Positions 1-7,981 of a DNA stretch of 47,584 nt are shown here, one piece after another (the stretch's first letter is position 1; each line of letters opens with the position of its first letter). Location of the stretch: positions 1-47,584 of the forward strand of contig JAFZYR010000043.1 in NCBI GenBank assembly GCA_017616165.1, written 5' to 3'. This DNA comes from Treponema sp. (GTDB lineage: Bacteria; Spirochaetota; Spirochaetia; Treponematales; Treponemataceae). The position numbers were made by a program, and so were the translations under genes. The notes below the pieces were generated by a model. It had not been told where the DNA came from, ran no database searches, and worked only from the letters and a program-made list of their open reading frames with translations.

Positions 1-196
1 CCTCAGGGACCCCGGGGGAGTCAGATACCACTGCGGTCCCTGAGGCTCTCGAAGGTCCGCCATCAGTAATCACATATATCTTTTCCCGCTTCTTTTTTCT
101 TAGCTTAACACACAGCGTAACGCACGAGCTTTCCCAGGGCTCTACAAAGGCCTGCAAAAGAGAAAAATCAAAATCCTGTGCGCTAATAATATTCAT
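1..196 (-). CDS. N-terminal fragment of an unknown protein carrying in-frame repeats (runs off the left edge)
   Basis: An open frame starts at ATG 196 (reverse strand) and stays open to the window edge, giving 65 codons. The start has an AAGG directly upstream and a TATAAT-like box at 203-208. The first ~50 residues (MNIISAQDFDFSLLQ..., then a Lys/Arg-rich stretch) match no family I recognise. From about residue 47 the frame runs through the 24-bp palindromic repeat (read as GPSRASGT) and then into a second, oppositely oriented copy at 1-11 (read as VPE). Either this is a real protein carrying two repeat-derived segments or a gene disrupted by repeats; the missing 3' part would decide. Confidence 0.4.
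   Translation of the reverse strand, partial: MNIISAQDFDFSLLQAFVEPWESSCVTLCVKLRKKKREKIYVITDGGPSRASGTAVVSDSPGVPE
35..58 (+). repeat. 24-bp palindromic repeat (GGTCCCTGAG family), paired with an inverted partial copy at 1-11
   Basis: The copy starts GGTCCCTGAGG at 35 and ends CTCGAAGGTCC at 58. The first 11 bases of the window are its inverted partner (CCTCAGGGACC), so 1-11 and 35-45 form an 11-bp inverted repeat around a 23-nt spacer. Both copies lie inside the open frame 1-196. Confidence 0.85.
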
Positions 197-220
197 GCCT
201 TCATTATAGCAGATAGGGAA

Positions 221-305
221 CGTCATTGCGAGCACGAAGTGCGTGGCAATCTATGTATAAGATGTAATTAAATATGTAGATTGCCGCGCTTCGCTCGCAA
301 TGACG
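221..305. repeat. Inverted pair of CGTCATTGCGAG-type repeats
   Basis: CGTCATTGCGAG...GGCAATCTA is followed after a short AT-rich spacer by its inverse, TAGATTGCC...CTCGCAATGACG. The two halves can fold into one long hairpin. Similar inverted pairs occur at 1495-1570 and 13283-13356, with a half copy at 4672-4706. It fills the gap between the edge gene and the GntR promoter. Confidence 0.85.
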
Positions 306-325
306 AATTTTTTTTCAAAAAAATG

Positions 326-354
326 TTGACAAATGAGTTGTATTACTGTATTAT
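326..354 (+). promoter_or_regulatory. Sigma-70 promoter of the GntR-ABC operon
   Basis: A consensus -35 TTGACA (326-331), a 17-bp spacer and -10 TATTAT (349-354) precede the regulator gene. The -10 box lies inside the left arm of the palindromic operator at 340-373, so a bound repressor would block RNA polymerase. Confidence 0.75.
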
Positions 355-373
355 ACACTTAATACAGTAATAC
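340..373. promoter_or_regulatory. Perfect palindromic operator, probably for the GntR-family regulator
   Basis: GTATTACTGTATT (340-352) and its exact reverse complement AATACAGTAATAC (361-373) are separated by 8 bp. The 13-bp arms overlap the -10 box and run up to the Shine-Dalgarno. YtrA-subfamily GntR regulators commonly autorepress through such sites (family knowledge); that this regulator binds here is inferred from position. No second copy was noticed in the window. Confidence 0.75.
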
Positions 374-383
374 GGAGGTGCGT

Positions 384-737
384 ATGGAATATCAATTCAC
401 AAATGATAAGCCTATCTATCTTCAGCTTATGGAGGTCTTTAAGGTTGCAATCGTTTCCGGCGAACTGCCAAAGGGCGAACGACTGGAATCTGTAAGGGAT
501 CTTGCTGTTGTTGCAAAGGTAAATCCTAATACAATGCAGAAGGCTCTTGCTGAGCTTGAAAGAATAGGTCTGGTGCGTACAGAACGAACTTCTGGACGTT
601 TTATTACAGATGATGAGGAGCTTATACTTTCTATGAAAAAAGAGCTTGCAGAAAAGGAAATCAAAGCCTTCCTTGAAAAAATGAAGAAGATGGGTCTTAG
701 CAAAGACACTGTAATCAAAATGATTTCGGAATTATAG
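384..737 (+). CDS. GntR-family transcriptional regulator, YtrA type
   Basis: A 117-residue cytoplasmic DNA-binding protein. Residues ~8-75 form the GntR winged helix, with the recognition-helix segment VNPNTMQKALAELERIGLV and wing RTSGRF. The rest is a short helical tail (~75-117) with no large effector domain, which is the YtrA layout. The ATG at 384 is preferred over the in-frame GTG at 378 because GGAGG (374-378) is then 5 nt upstream. It heads an operon with an ABC ATPase and a permease, as ytrA-like regulators often do. It probably represses its own operon through the palindrome at 340-373 and responds to cell-envelope or antibiotic stress; the inducer is unknown. Confidence 0.9.
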   Translation: MEYQFTNDKPIYLQLMEVFKVAIVSGELPKGERLESVRDLAVVAKVNPNTMQKALAELERIGLVRTERTSGRFITDDEELILSMKKELAEKEIKAFLEKMKKMGLSKDTVIKMISEL

Positions 738-744
738 AATATGC

Positions 745-768
745 GGTCCCTGAGGTTCTCGAAGGGCC
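745..768 (+). repeat. 24-bp palindromic repeat between regulator and ABC ATPase genes
   Basis: GGTCCCTGAGGTT...CTCGAAGGGCC fills the gap between the regulator stop and the ATPase Shine-Dalgarno. It lies in the operon transcript and could fold as a hairpin, but no T-run follows, so it is not an obvious terminator here. Confidence 0.85.
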
Positions 769-787
769 AATTATAAGGAGTATTATT

Positions 788-1486
788 ATGGAATCAATTC
801 TTGAGTTTAAGAACATTACAAAAAAGTACGGCAGAAAAACTGCCCTTGATGATATTACTTTGAGCATTCCACGCGGTTCAATCGTTGGTCTGCTTGGTCC
901 AAACGGCAGCGGTAAGACAACACTCTTAAAACTTGCAACAGGACTTCTTCAGCCTACAAAGGGCGAAGTTCTTGCCTGCGGTTTTAAGCCTGGTGCCGAA
1001 TCAAAGGACCTGGTTGCTTATCAGTCAGACAAGGTTTATCTGAACGACTGGATGAACGTAAACGACCTTATGAACATGCTCAATGATTTTTACACAAACT
1101 TTAATAAGGACAAGGCACTTGATATGCTTAAGAGCCTCAACATCAATCCTAACGACAAGCTTAAGGAAATGTCTAAGGGAACAAAGGAAAAGGTTCAGCT
1201 CATTACAACAATGTGCCGCGATGTAGAGCTTTACCTGCTCGACGAACCTATTGGTGGTGTAGACCCTGCAGCCCGCGACTACATCCTTAATACAATCATT
1301 TCCAACTATCAGGAAAATGCGACAGTAATCATTTCTACACACCTTATTGCAGATGTAGAACCGGTTTTGAATCACATTCTGTTTTTGAAAGAGGGACGCA
1401 TTGTGCGCCAGGGTGACGTTGACGATATCCGCGAAGAAACAGGCAAATCAATTGATGCATTGTTCCGCGAAGAGTTCAGATGCTAG
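788..1486 (+). CDS. ABC transporter ATP-binding protein (YtrB/EcsA-like)
   Basis: A 232-residue cytoplasmic nucleotide-binding subunit that would drive the permease encoded next. Visible motifs: Walker A GPNGSGKT (37-44), Q-loop Gln79, signature MSKGT (128-132; Ser-Lys-Gly instead of SGGQ), Walker B LYLLDEP (148-154) and H-loop His185. The degenerate signature and short length fit the YtrB/ABC-2 exporter group. AAGGAG lies 8 nt upstream of the ATG. The partner permease follows after a repeat. The substrate is unknown; lantibiotic or cell-wall antibiotic export is typical of YtrA-linked systems, but that is inference. Confidence 0.9.
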   Translation: MESILEFKNITKKYGRKTALDDITLSIPRGSIVGLLGPNGSGKTTLLKLATGLLQPTKGEVLACGFKPGAESKDLVAYQSDKVYLNDWMNVNDLMNMLNDFYTNFNKDKALDMLKSLNINPNDKLKEMSKGTKEKVQLITTMCRDVELYLLDEPIGGVDPAARDYILNTIISNYQENATVIISTHLIADVEPVLNHILFLKEGRIVRQGDVDDIREETGKSIDALFREEFRC

Positions 1487-1494
1487 ATTAACTA

Positions 1495-1570
1495 CGTCAT
1501 TGCGAGGAGCGTCAGCGACGCGGCAATCCACTTAATAAATGGATTGCTTCGCCTGCGGCTCGCAATGACG
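1495..1570. repeat. Inverted pair of CGTCATTGCGAG-type repeats inside the ABC operon
   Basis: The left half begins CGTCATTGCGAGGAGCG at 1495 and the right half ends GCTCGCAATGACG at 1570. The halves fold into a hairpin in the short gap between ATPase and permease genes. An open frame running from it into the permease gene is an accident of the repeat. Confidence 0.85.
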
Positions 1571-1594
1571 GATGATACAATAAGGAGAAATACT

Positions 1595-2434
1595 ATGAGA
1601 AATCCATTTCCAAAAATCGGTAAAGTAATTAAATATGATCTTAAGCATTCATCAAAGAGGCTTATTCCGCTTTACGGAGTACTTCTGCTGCTGGGACTTC
1701 TTGCAGGCTTGTTCATTTCGCCAAGTCAGAGAGAAGCCTTCTATGGTAGCAGCTCATCAGCCTATACAATGGGCTCAAGAGACTTCATAACCATTTCACT
1801 GTTCATGGCTTATCTGGTTGTTTCAATCGTAGCCTTTGTTATGACAATAGTTGCAATTGCCCGCCGCTTTAAGCAGAGCATGCTCGAAGAAGAAGCTTAC
1901 ATGAACCTGTCTCTCCCTGTAACAATGGGCGAGCACCTTTGGGGCAAATTCATCACAGGCTTTATCTGGATGTTTGCCTGCTGCCTGGTAACCTTTGTTT
2001 CAGAGTTGTTCTGTTTGATAAGACTGGACCTGCCAAAAATCTTAAAAACTATTTTTGAAGAGCTCCCAAATTTAAGCGCCGAGCTTGCTCAGTACAACCT
2101 TTCAATTGCAAAAATCTTCTGGCTTGGAGTTATGGTCAGCGTAGCCGCTACCTGCTTTATCATCACCCTGATTTTTGTAGTAAACAGCTTTGGCCTTGTA
2201 ATAAAGAGCCGCCGCAGCTTCTGGAAGGTTTTGATTATCGTAGGCCTGTTCTACATCAACGGCTGGATCTTCCGCCTCGTTCCTGGCATCAATACCTATG
2301 CTATTCCTGACTTTGCAGTTGGCGCCGCCATGTTCAAGTCTTTAGGAATCTTCTCTCTGATTCTGGTTTTGATTTCAGCAGTCTACTTTGCAGTAACACA
2401 GTATATGTTTACAAAGCAGTTGAATCTGGATTAA
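1595..2434 (+). CDS. ABC-2 type membrane permease partner
   Basis: A 279-residue integral membrane protein. About six hydrophobic segments are visible: LIPLYGVLLLLGLLAGLF, the 1785-1860 stretch, FIWMFACCLVTFVSELF, the 2110-2200 stretch, WKVLIIVGLFYINGWIF and the C-terminal FSLILVLISAVYFAV. The length and composition fit ABC-2/YtrC-like permeases without strong subfamily motifs. The ATG at 1595 is chosen because TAAGGAG lies just upstream; an in-frame extension to 1544 would translate the intergenic repeat. It pairs with the ATPase at 788. Substrate unknown. Confidence 0.85.
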   Translation: MRNPFPKIGKVIKYDLKHSSKRLIPLYGVLLLLGLLAGLFISPSQREAFYGSSSSAYTMGSRDFITISLFMAYLVVSIVAFVMTIVAIARRFKQSMLEEEAYMNLSLPVTMGEHLWGKFITGFIWMFACCLVTFVSELFCLIRLDLPKILKTIFEELPNLSAELAQYNLSIAKIFWLGVMVSVAATCFIITLIFVVNSFGLVIKSRRSFWKVLIIVGLFYINGWIFRLVPGINTYAIPDFAVGAAMFKSLGIFSLILVLISAVYFAVTQYMFTKQLNLD

Positions 2435-2459
2435 TGAATACATCATTACAATGACAATG

Positions 2460-2491
2460 GGGTCCCTGAGGTTCTCGAAGGGGCCCTTTTT
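2460..2491 (+). terminator. Repeat-derived rho-independent terminator of the GntR-ABC operon
   Basis: This copy of the 24-bp repeat is extended to GGGTCCC...GGGGCCC. It folds into a stem of about 11 bp with one G-U pair and a GA bulge, followed at once by CTTTTTATAT. This is the shape of an intrinsic terminator at the end of the + strand operon. The hairpin is predicted by eye. Confidence 0.65.
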
Positions 2492-2991
2492 ATATATTGC
2501 TCAAAATCATCGGAATATAAGCCGTATCTAATACACTAAAGGCAAAGTGCTTTTTACCTAAATCTTTTAAGGAAGCACCGATATGATACATTGTCGTTTG
2601 ATCAATAATCAAAAATCTGAAAATGTTTCATTTCTTTGAATGTTCTGATGAGTAATTTACTTTGGGTAACGGCAAGCTCTCCTTTAAGAACAGTCATAAG
2701 CATGTAGATTCCTTGTTCGGTGAAAGCGTAGGGTAATTTTCTAGTTCCTCCCCAACTTGATGTCGAAATTTTCGACATCAAGTTTAAGTTTTCAAATTCG
2801 TCTTTTGTAAGTTGAAATCTAAAGTCTTCATCAAAGCGTTCTTGATTATTTTTTACTTGTTCATTAAAGCGACGTGTTTCATATCCATAGATTTCAGCTA
2901 AATCAAAATCCAGCATCACCTGCTGCCCGCGAATAAAATGAATCTTTGAACGAATTGTGTTTTCTTCTAGAATTGAAATTTCTTTTTCCAT
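2490..2991 (-). pseudogene. ORF6N-domain protein broken by an internal deletion
   Basis: Translation from ATG 2991 (GGAGG 7 nt upstream) gives an ORF6N DNA-binding domain (IRGQQVMLDFDLAEIYGYET, then FRFQLTKDEF and YAFTEQGIYMLMTVL) that stops after FKEMKHFQIFDY at 2602. In the next frame, downstream sequence to 2490 reads RFLIID...YHIGASLKDLGKKHFAF, the C-terminal end of the same family. Against the intact paralogue at 44625-45512, about 126 middle residues (roughly 127-253) are missing and the join is out of frame. The short product may still be made, but the gene is a deletion derivative. ORF6N proteins are often phage- or mobile-element-associated (family knowledge). Confidence 0.8.
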
Positions 2992-3080
2992 ACCATATCC
3001 TCCAGGAGTTTTTTGAGATTCAGCGCCAGTCCAACACCAGGCCTGAATTATGGTAAAGAAAAATAGAAGAGTTTTATTAA

Positions 3081-3123
3081 GTCCCTTTGACGCGGTTGCT
3101 GAGCCTGTCGAAGCACAGGGACC
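3081..3123. repeat. Composite palindromic repeat upstream of the broken ORF6N gene
   Basis: GTCCCT at 3081 and AGGGAC at the right end form an outer inverted repeat enclosing GGTTGCTGAGCCTGTCGAAGC. This resembles the variant of the 24-bp repeat at 19296-19316 (GGTCCCTGAGCTTGTCGAAGC), so two repeat variants appear nested. Confidence 0.65.
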
Positions 3124-3247
3124 CCGAGAATTATAACCACACATACTAACAAACGCTAATAATTGTTGGATATGACCTTCTGTGCGGTGGCTTTACGATT
3201 TAAATATAATAGGTTTTCGAAATAAAGACAATGGTGAATACAGTTCA

Positions 3248-4609
3248 CTAATTCCTGAACGAATGAATCGGTGCAGGTATTCGTCCGCCACGGTTGATGA
3301 AATCTGCACAGCCGAACTTGCTTACAGGCATTACAGGGCAGCCACCAAGGAGACCGCCAAATTCTACCCAGTCGCCGGCTTTTTTGCCTGGGGCAGGGAT
3401 TAGGCGGCAGGCTGTTGTTTTATTGTTTACCATACCAATTGCAAATTCATCTGCAAGGATTCCGGAAATTGTTGTGGCCGGAGTGTCACCAGGAATAGCA
3501 ATCATATCAAGACCTACAGAGCAGACTGTTGTCATGGCTTCGAGCTTTTCAAGGCAGATAGAGTTTTGCTTTACGGCGTTTATCATTCCTTCGTCTTCTG
3601 AAACTGGGATAAAGGCACCGCTCAAACCGCCAACGTTTGTACTGGCCATTACGCCGCCTTTTTTAACCATATCGGTGAGCATTGCAAGAGCGGCTGTTGT
3701 ACCAGGGGCACCACAGCCTTCAATACCAATTTCTTCAAGAATACGGGCAACAGAGTCGCCAACAGCAGGGGTAGGGGCAAGTGACAAATCAAGAATACCA
3801 AAGTTTGTGTTAAGGCGCTTTGCAGCCTCGCTTCCAACAAGCTGGCCCATTCTTGTAATCTTAAAGGCCATCTTTTTAATACCGTCTGCAAGCACGTTGA
3901 TTGGCTGACCCTTGTATTCGCGGGCAGCTGCTAAAATTACACCAGGGCCCGAAACACCAACGTTGATTACGCTGTCTCCTTCTCCAGGTCCGTGGAAGGC
4001 ACCTGCCATAAACGGATTATCTTCCGGGGCGTTACAGAATACAACAAGCTTTGCACAGCCGTTTACATCGCAGGTTTTAGAAACTTCTGCAGTTTTACAG
4101 ATAATTTCGCCCATGAGCTTTACGGCATCCATGTTGATTCCGTTTTTTGTGGTTCCAACGTTGACGCTTGAACATACGCAGTTTGTTACGCTCAAGGCTT
4201 CAGGAATAGATTCAATCAAAATGCGGTCGGCAGGAGTAATTCCCTTCTGGACCAGGGCACTAAAGCCTCCCAGAAAGTTTACGCCCAGGTCGGCAGCGGC
4301 ACGGTCCAGAGTTTTACAGTAATCAACATAGTTTGTTGCGTTGCTGGCACCTGCTACGAGTGCAATTGGTGTAACAGAAATACGCTTGTTTATAATAGGA
4401 ACACCAAATTCCTTTTCAATATCCTGGCCAACTTTTACAAGGTTACCTGCCTTTTTCATAATTTTGTCATAGATTTTGTCGCATGCGCGTTTTGGGTCAG
4501 AGTCGGCACAATCCAAAAGTGAAATACCCATGGTAATACAGCGGATATCAAGCTTCTGGCGCATGAACATATTTACGGTTTCTTGAATTTCGATTGGTGA
4601 AAAAAGCAT
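3248..4609 (-). CDS. UPF0210 / PFL family protein (DUF711)
   Basis: A 453-residue cytoplasmic protein, close to the usual ~450 of UPF0210. Recognisable segments are the N-terminal [78 protein letters not shown], and the C-terminal [15 protein letters not shown] lies about 8 nt upstream of the ATG. In many bacteria a small ACT-domain (UPF0237) gene precedes it; none is adjacent here. The biochemical role is unestablished; the glycyl-radical-like name is historical. Confidence 0.92.
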   Translation of the reverse strand: MLFSPIEIQETVNMFMRQKLDIRCITMGISLLDCADSDPKRACDKIYDKIMKKAGNLVKVGQDIEKEFGVPIINKRISVTPIALVAGASNATNYVDYCKTLDRAAADLGVNFLGGFSALVQKGITPADRILIESIPEALSVTNCVCSSVNVGTTKNGINMDAVKLMGEIICKTAEVSKTCDVNGCAKLVVFCNAPEDNPFMAGAFHGPGEGDSVINVGVSGPGVILAAAREYKGQPINVLADGIKKMAFKITRMGQLVGSEAAKRLNTNFGILDLSLAPTPAVGDSVARILEEIGIEGCGAPGTTAALAMLTDMVKKGGVMASTNVGGLSGAFIPVSEDEGMINAVKQNSICLEKLEAMTTVCSVGLDMIAIPGDTPATTISGILADEFAIGMVNNKTTACRLIPAPGKKAGDWVEFGGLLGGCPVMPVSKFGCADFINRGGRIPAPIHSFRN

Positions 4610-4671
4610 AAGGGAGCTCCTGTGTTTTATTTATGAGAGTATTTTAATGAAATTTTGATGAATAGGGAATA

Positions 4672-4706
4672 CGTAGATTGCCACGCCCTGCGGGCTCGCA
4701 ATGACG
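4672..4706. repeat. Half copy of the CGTCATTGCGAG repeat
   Basis: GTAGATTGCC...GGGCTCGCAATGACG matches the right half of the inverted pairs at 221-305 and 13283-13356, without the left half. It lies between the chemoreceptor and UPF0210 genes, both on the - strand. Confidence 0.75.
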
Positions 4707-4729
4707 TGGCACTTTACGGGCGCAGCTGT

Positions 4730-6811
4730 TTAATTAGCTTCAAACATATCTATCTGTCTGCTCATTTCTTCGATAGAGGCTTCTACGGTCTTGGAAACGC
4801 CTGCCAGAGTAAGACCTGCTTCCTGCATCTTGTCGGCACTCTGACCCATTTCGCCCATGCTTTGTCCCATAACCTTTGTTTCATTCTGAAGGGTAGAAAC
4901 CTCTTCAATAATTGCACGGCTGTCGTTTGACATTTCCTGAGAAGCGCTCTGTACCTGGAGCGTACTGTCATTCATATTATGAAGGGCTTCAAGAATCTGA
5001 GTAGAGCCCTGCTGCTGTTCTGTCATGGCAGCCTTAATCTGCTGAACAAGCTTATCGGTTTCATGAATCTCGTTTGCAAGATTTGTATAATCCTGAACAC
5101 CGCGCTGTGTAGCCTGAACAACCATGCTGATTGTAGCCTGAATGCTCTTGAGTTGTGCACCGATTGTCTTAGACTGAGTAGAAGAGGTTTCGCTGAGCTT
5201 ACGGATTTCATCGGCAACTACGGCAAAGCCCTGACCAGCGTCACCGGCGTGTGCAGCTTCGATTGCGGCATTCATAGCAAGAAGGTTTGTCTGACCAGCA
5301 ATACTTGCAATTACAAGGTTTGCTTCACTCAAAAGCTTAGACTGATTTTCAATTTCGGTAATCTGCTTCTGGAGTTCACTTTGTGTCTGTGCACCGTTCT
5401 GGGCTGTAGTTTCTACAACATTAAATGAGGTGGCCATCTTATCAACTGATTTATCAACCTCGCCAATGTTTCCAACCATCTGTTCAACGGCAGTAGAAGC
5501 ACCCTGAACATCCTTAACCTGTGCCTGAACCAGCTCTTCCAGCTGATGAATCATATTATAAATCTTTGTAATGCTTGTGGCTGTGTGTTCAACACTGTCG
5601 GTCTGATTCTGAATGTTCATGCCTGTATTACTGATGCTGGCACCAATTTCAATAATCGATGCCATAAGATCTTCGATTGTGCTGCTGAGCTTGCCACCGG
5701 CTTCGTTAAGAGAAACCCTGGACTGCTTCATACTGCTGATGTTTCCTTCGAGACGCTCTGTTACAAGATTAAAGCCGTTGGAGAGCAGAGAAGCTTCCTT
5801 TGTAATATAGTCAGGATAGCGTTCTGAATAATCACCAATTGCCATGAGCTCACAGCCCGAAGCAATAACCTTAAAGCTTCTGGAAACTCTGGCAGAAAGA
5901 ATGAGGAATATGACAATCATGATTACGGCAATTACCATAAGTCCCATCAGAGTGTAGACAAAAAGCTTTTCATATTCGTTTGAAAAATCCTGGGTTGGTC
6001 CTTCTACAACAATAAACCATTCTGTGTTTGCAATAGGGCATACACCATAAAAGGATTTGCCTTCGGTAAAGGCTTTTGCGCTTCCATCAAGATACTGCTC
6101 TTTAGAAAATTTTGTGAGGTTTACAGAATCAAAATAATTTTCGTTCATGATGCTGTCTGAATTGTCGTGAGTAAGATAAAGGCCATCCTTTGTAACGATG
6201 TGAATTACACTGTTGGTAGAAACCTTAATGTTTTTTACGGCTTCGCTCAAAGCATCCAGAACTATATCTGCGGCAGCAATACCAATGAGCTTTCCGTCTT
6301 TATCAAGAACGCGGTAGCTCAAGGTAATATTAAGAAGGCCTGTGTTTGCGTCTACATAAGGCTCTGTATAACAAACCCTTGTCTGATCCTTTACAGCGTT
6401 TTTGTGCCACAGGCGGGATTGCATGTCAAAGTCGGCTGGCGGAACCCAACCAATGCTGGTGTAAAGGTCTCCACCTTCCCATAGCTGTTCGTAGGTAGCA
6501 TAATAAAGCATGGTGTTATCAATCATGTTTTTTCCCATGCCGTTTACAAGGTCTGCAATTTTTTCGCGTGGTTCAAGATAAGTAATACCGTCAGAAAGGC
6601 TTACAACCAGGTCATTGTATTCACCAAGGATTCCTGTTACTTCCTTGTTAAGGGTTTCCATCGTCTGATTTACCGAATCTACAGTTGTAGTTTCGATAAC
6701 TCTGTTCATTACGACTTTGAAACAGAAGGTAAAAAATAATGTAATGATTACCATTGAACCAATGGTTCCAATTAAAAGCTCTGTTCTTAATGAAATCTTG
6801 TTTTTTGACAT
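4730..6811 (-). CDS. Methyl-accepting chemotaxis protein with dCache sensor
   Basis: A 693-residue transmembrane chemoreceptor. TM1 is at ~15-35; a periplasmic dCache domain (~40-280) contains RLWHK and [22 protein letters not shown]2 is at ~283-306; HAMP follows to ~365; and a long cytoplasmic coiled coil carries the conserved hairpin tip [19 protein letters not shown], then [13 protein letters not shown]. It would signal through CheW/CheA to the flagella. The ATG at 6811 is preferred over the GTG three codons earlier because GAGGTG then sits at normal distance. The RxW...Y...D pattern partly resembles the amino-acid-binding dCache signature, but Tyr after Trp is His, so the ligand is open. 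Monocistronic. Confidence 0.93.
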   Translation of the reverse strand: MSKNKISLRTELLIGTIGSMVIITLFFTFCFKVVMNRVIETTTVDSVNQTMETLNKEVTGILGEYNDLVVSLSDGITYLEPREKIADLVNGMGKNMIDNTMLYYATYEQLWEGGDLYTSIGWVPPADFDMQSRLWHKNAVKDQTRVCYTEPYVDANTGLLNITLSYRVLDKDGKLIGIAAADIVLDALSEAVKNIKVSTNSVIHIVTKDGLYLTHDNSDSIMNENYFDSVNLTKFSKEQYLDGSAKAFTEGKSFYGVCPIANTEWFIVVEGPTQDFSNEYEKLFVYTLMGLMVIAVIMIVIFLILSARVSRSFKVIASGCELMAIGDYSERYPDYITKEASLLSNGFNLVTERLEGNISSMKQSRVSLNEAGGKLSSTIEDLMASIIEIGASISNTGMNIQNQTDSVEHTATSITKIYNMIHQLEELVQAQVKDVQGASTAVEQMVGNIGEVDKSVDKMATSFNVVETTAQNGAQTQSELQKQITEIENQSKLLSEANLVIASIAGQTNLLAMNAAIEAAHAGDAGQGFAVVADEIRKLSETSSTQSKTIGAQLKSIQATISMVVQATQRGVQDYTNLANEIHETDKLVQQIKAAMTEQQQGSTQILEALHNMNDSTLQVQSASQEMSNDSRAIIEEVSTLQNETKVMGQSMGEMGQSADKMQEAGLTLAGVSKTVEASIEEMSRQIDMFEAN

Positions 6812-6878
6812 TGTAAACACCTCTAATGCTTCTATTAAAAGTAATATTAATTATAGCACGTGTTTGCCAATTTGAAAA

Positions 6879-7529
6879 CTATATTGAATAAATACAGCCG
6901 CAGTATTCCTGACGGTAAAGGTCATATTCGGCACTAAGCTCAAGGCTGCGTTTAAAGCCATTTTTCTTTTTAAAGTCAGAAGGCAGCCAGCGGGGTGTTT
7001 TTTTATTTGGCCCTTCGAGAGCCTCAGGGACCACAGTTGTCCCTCCACCAAGCTGCTCCCCAAGCTCATTAATCATCTGGGCATCTTTAAACGGGCTGAT
7101 GGAAAGGGTGGTGCAAAAGTAGTCAAAGCCGTGCTCGCAGGCGTAGTTGTAGGTGTAGCGCAGACGAAGCTCATAACAGCGGCGGCAGCGTTCTCCACGT
7201 TCCGGTTCTTTGGCAAGCTCGGGGTTTTCTCGGGTTCCAACAGCAGTATAAAACTCCTCCGGCTCATACGGTGCTTGAATTACACGTACATTTTCTGCCG
7301 GAACAAAGCGGGTATAAAAGTTCAAAAGCTCCTGCAGACGCCTCTGGTATTCAGCCTGGGGATAAATATTTGGATTATAAAACAAAACGGTAATATCAAA
7401 ATGGCTGCTCAAATATTCAAGCACATAAGAGGAGCAGGGGCCGCAGCAGGCATGGAGCAAAAGACTAGGCTTGCCTTCCAGATTCTGCAAAAGAGTATCA
7501 AGCTGTTTTTGATAATCATTTTTACTCAT
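6879..7529 (-). CDS. queH: Epoxyqueuosine reductase QueH with a repeat-encoded insertion
   Basis: A 216-residue cytoplasmic enzyme for the last step of queuosine tRNA modification, reducing epoxyqueuosine. Metal-binding and catalytic cysteines are present: LLHACCGPCSSY (Cys28, 29, 32), ERCRRCYELR (Cys115, 118) and EYCGC (Cys210, 212), with SDFKKKNGFKRS. Between NELGEQLG and RWLPSDFKK there is an insert (residues ~161-179) not expected in the family. Its core VVPEALEGP is the 24-bp palindromic repeat at 7009-7032 read in frame. The start ATGAG overlaps the stop of the FMN-binding gene by 8 nt, which suggests translational coupling. Confidence 0.93.
   Translation of the reverse strand: MSKNDYQKQLDTLLQNLEGKPSLLLHACCGPCSSYVLEYLSSHFDITVLFYNPNIYPQAEYQRRLQELLNFYTRFVPAENVRVIQAPYEPEEFYTAVGTRENPELAKEPERGERCRRCYELRLRYTYNYACEHGFDYFCTTLSISPFKDAQMINELGEQLGGGTTVVPEALEGPNKKTPRWLPSDFKKKNGFKRSLELSAEYDLYRQEYCGCIYSI
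7009..7032 (-). repeat. 24-bp palindromic repeat inside queH, in frame
   Basis: GGCCCTTCGAGAG...CTCAGGGACC on the + strand is a full-length copy. Being 24 bp and lacking stops in the used frame, it adds residues without disrupting the gene. The host gene is on the - strand. Confidence 0.9.
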
Positions 7530-7977
7530 CGTCGGTTTTCTTTAGCTGTGACTGGCGTTCTTCCGGAAGTCCGTTAAACAGCGCATCATCAACACAGGCA
7601 ATAAAAACAATGCTTGCAAGTTCGTCTCCCTTAAGGGCTGCAACAACGGAATTATTCTGAGCAAGCATCTGGTCCAAAAGCGGAGTAATCTGCTTTCCGC
7701 CAAGTCCTTCGTTCTCAACAACTTCTATCTGTGTAAGCTTACCGGACATGACAGTTACATCAAGCTGAACATGTAAAAAGCTGGTATAGACCTTGCCCCT
7801 GTAAGTACCGTCGGCAACCTCTGCAGGCTGAATATTGTAAAAGGGGAGCTTTGCCGCTTCCTTATAATTATTGCGGGTGCGTCTTTGCATATAAAGAGCA
7901 AAGGTAAGCACAACACAAAGCACAATGAGGATAATGTGGACTGGCTTAGAATCAAGGGAGAATTTTTTACTGGACAT
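7522..7977 (-). CDS. Membrane-anchored FMN-binding domain protein
   Basis: 151 residues. A single TM helix (IILIVLCVVLTFALYM, ~15-30) is followed by a small extracytoplasmic FMN_bind-like domain: DGTYRGKVYTSFLHVQLDVTV, then GKLTQIEVVENEGLGGK. FMN_bind domains carry covalently bound FMN and take part in membrane electron transfer. The terminal SGAT-type flavinylation motif is not obvious, so cofactor attachment is uncertain. It lies 4 nt downstream of a lipoprotein gene and overlaps queH. The link to queuosine chemistry is unclear; it may be only an operon neighbour. Confidence 0.7.
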   Translation of the reverse strand: MSSKKFSLDSKPVHIILIVLCVVLTFALYMQRRTRNNYKEAAKLPFYNIQPAEVADGTYRGKVYTSFLHVQLDVTVMSGKLTQIEVVENEGLGGKQITPLLDQMLAQNNSVVAALKGDELASIVFIACVDDALFNGLPEERQSQLKKTDDE

Positions 7978-7981
7978 AAAA

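Noticed and set aside
1025-1375. Long antisense frames across this and most other genes
   Set aside because: They mirror conserved coding sequence, lack ribosome sites and give low-complexity, Cys/Phe-rich products.
1544-1594. In-frame N-terminal extension of the ABC permease (MLRLRLAMTDD...)
   Set aside because: It translates the right half of the CGTCATTGCGAG repeat; the ATG at 1595 has the ribosome site.
3182-3403. Possible small + strand gene overlapping the UPF0210 3' end
   Set aside because: Mostly antisense to a conserved gene; no ribosome site or recognisable product.
4700-4720. Sigma-54-like GGCAC-N-GC spacing
   Set aside because: It overlaps the repeat and the chemoreceptor 3' end, the -12 half is GGGC instead of TTGC, and no gene follows on that strand.
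6826-6880. Sigma-54 or sigma-28 promoter for the chemoreceptor
   Set aside because: TGGCA and GC are 1 bp too close for sigma-54 and the sigma-28 boxes do not match; a plain TATAAT is present.
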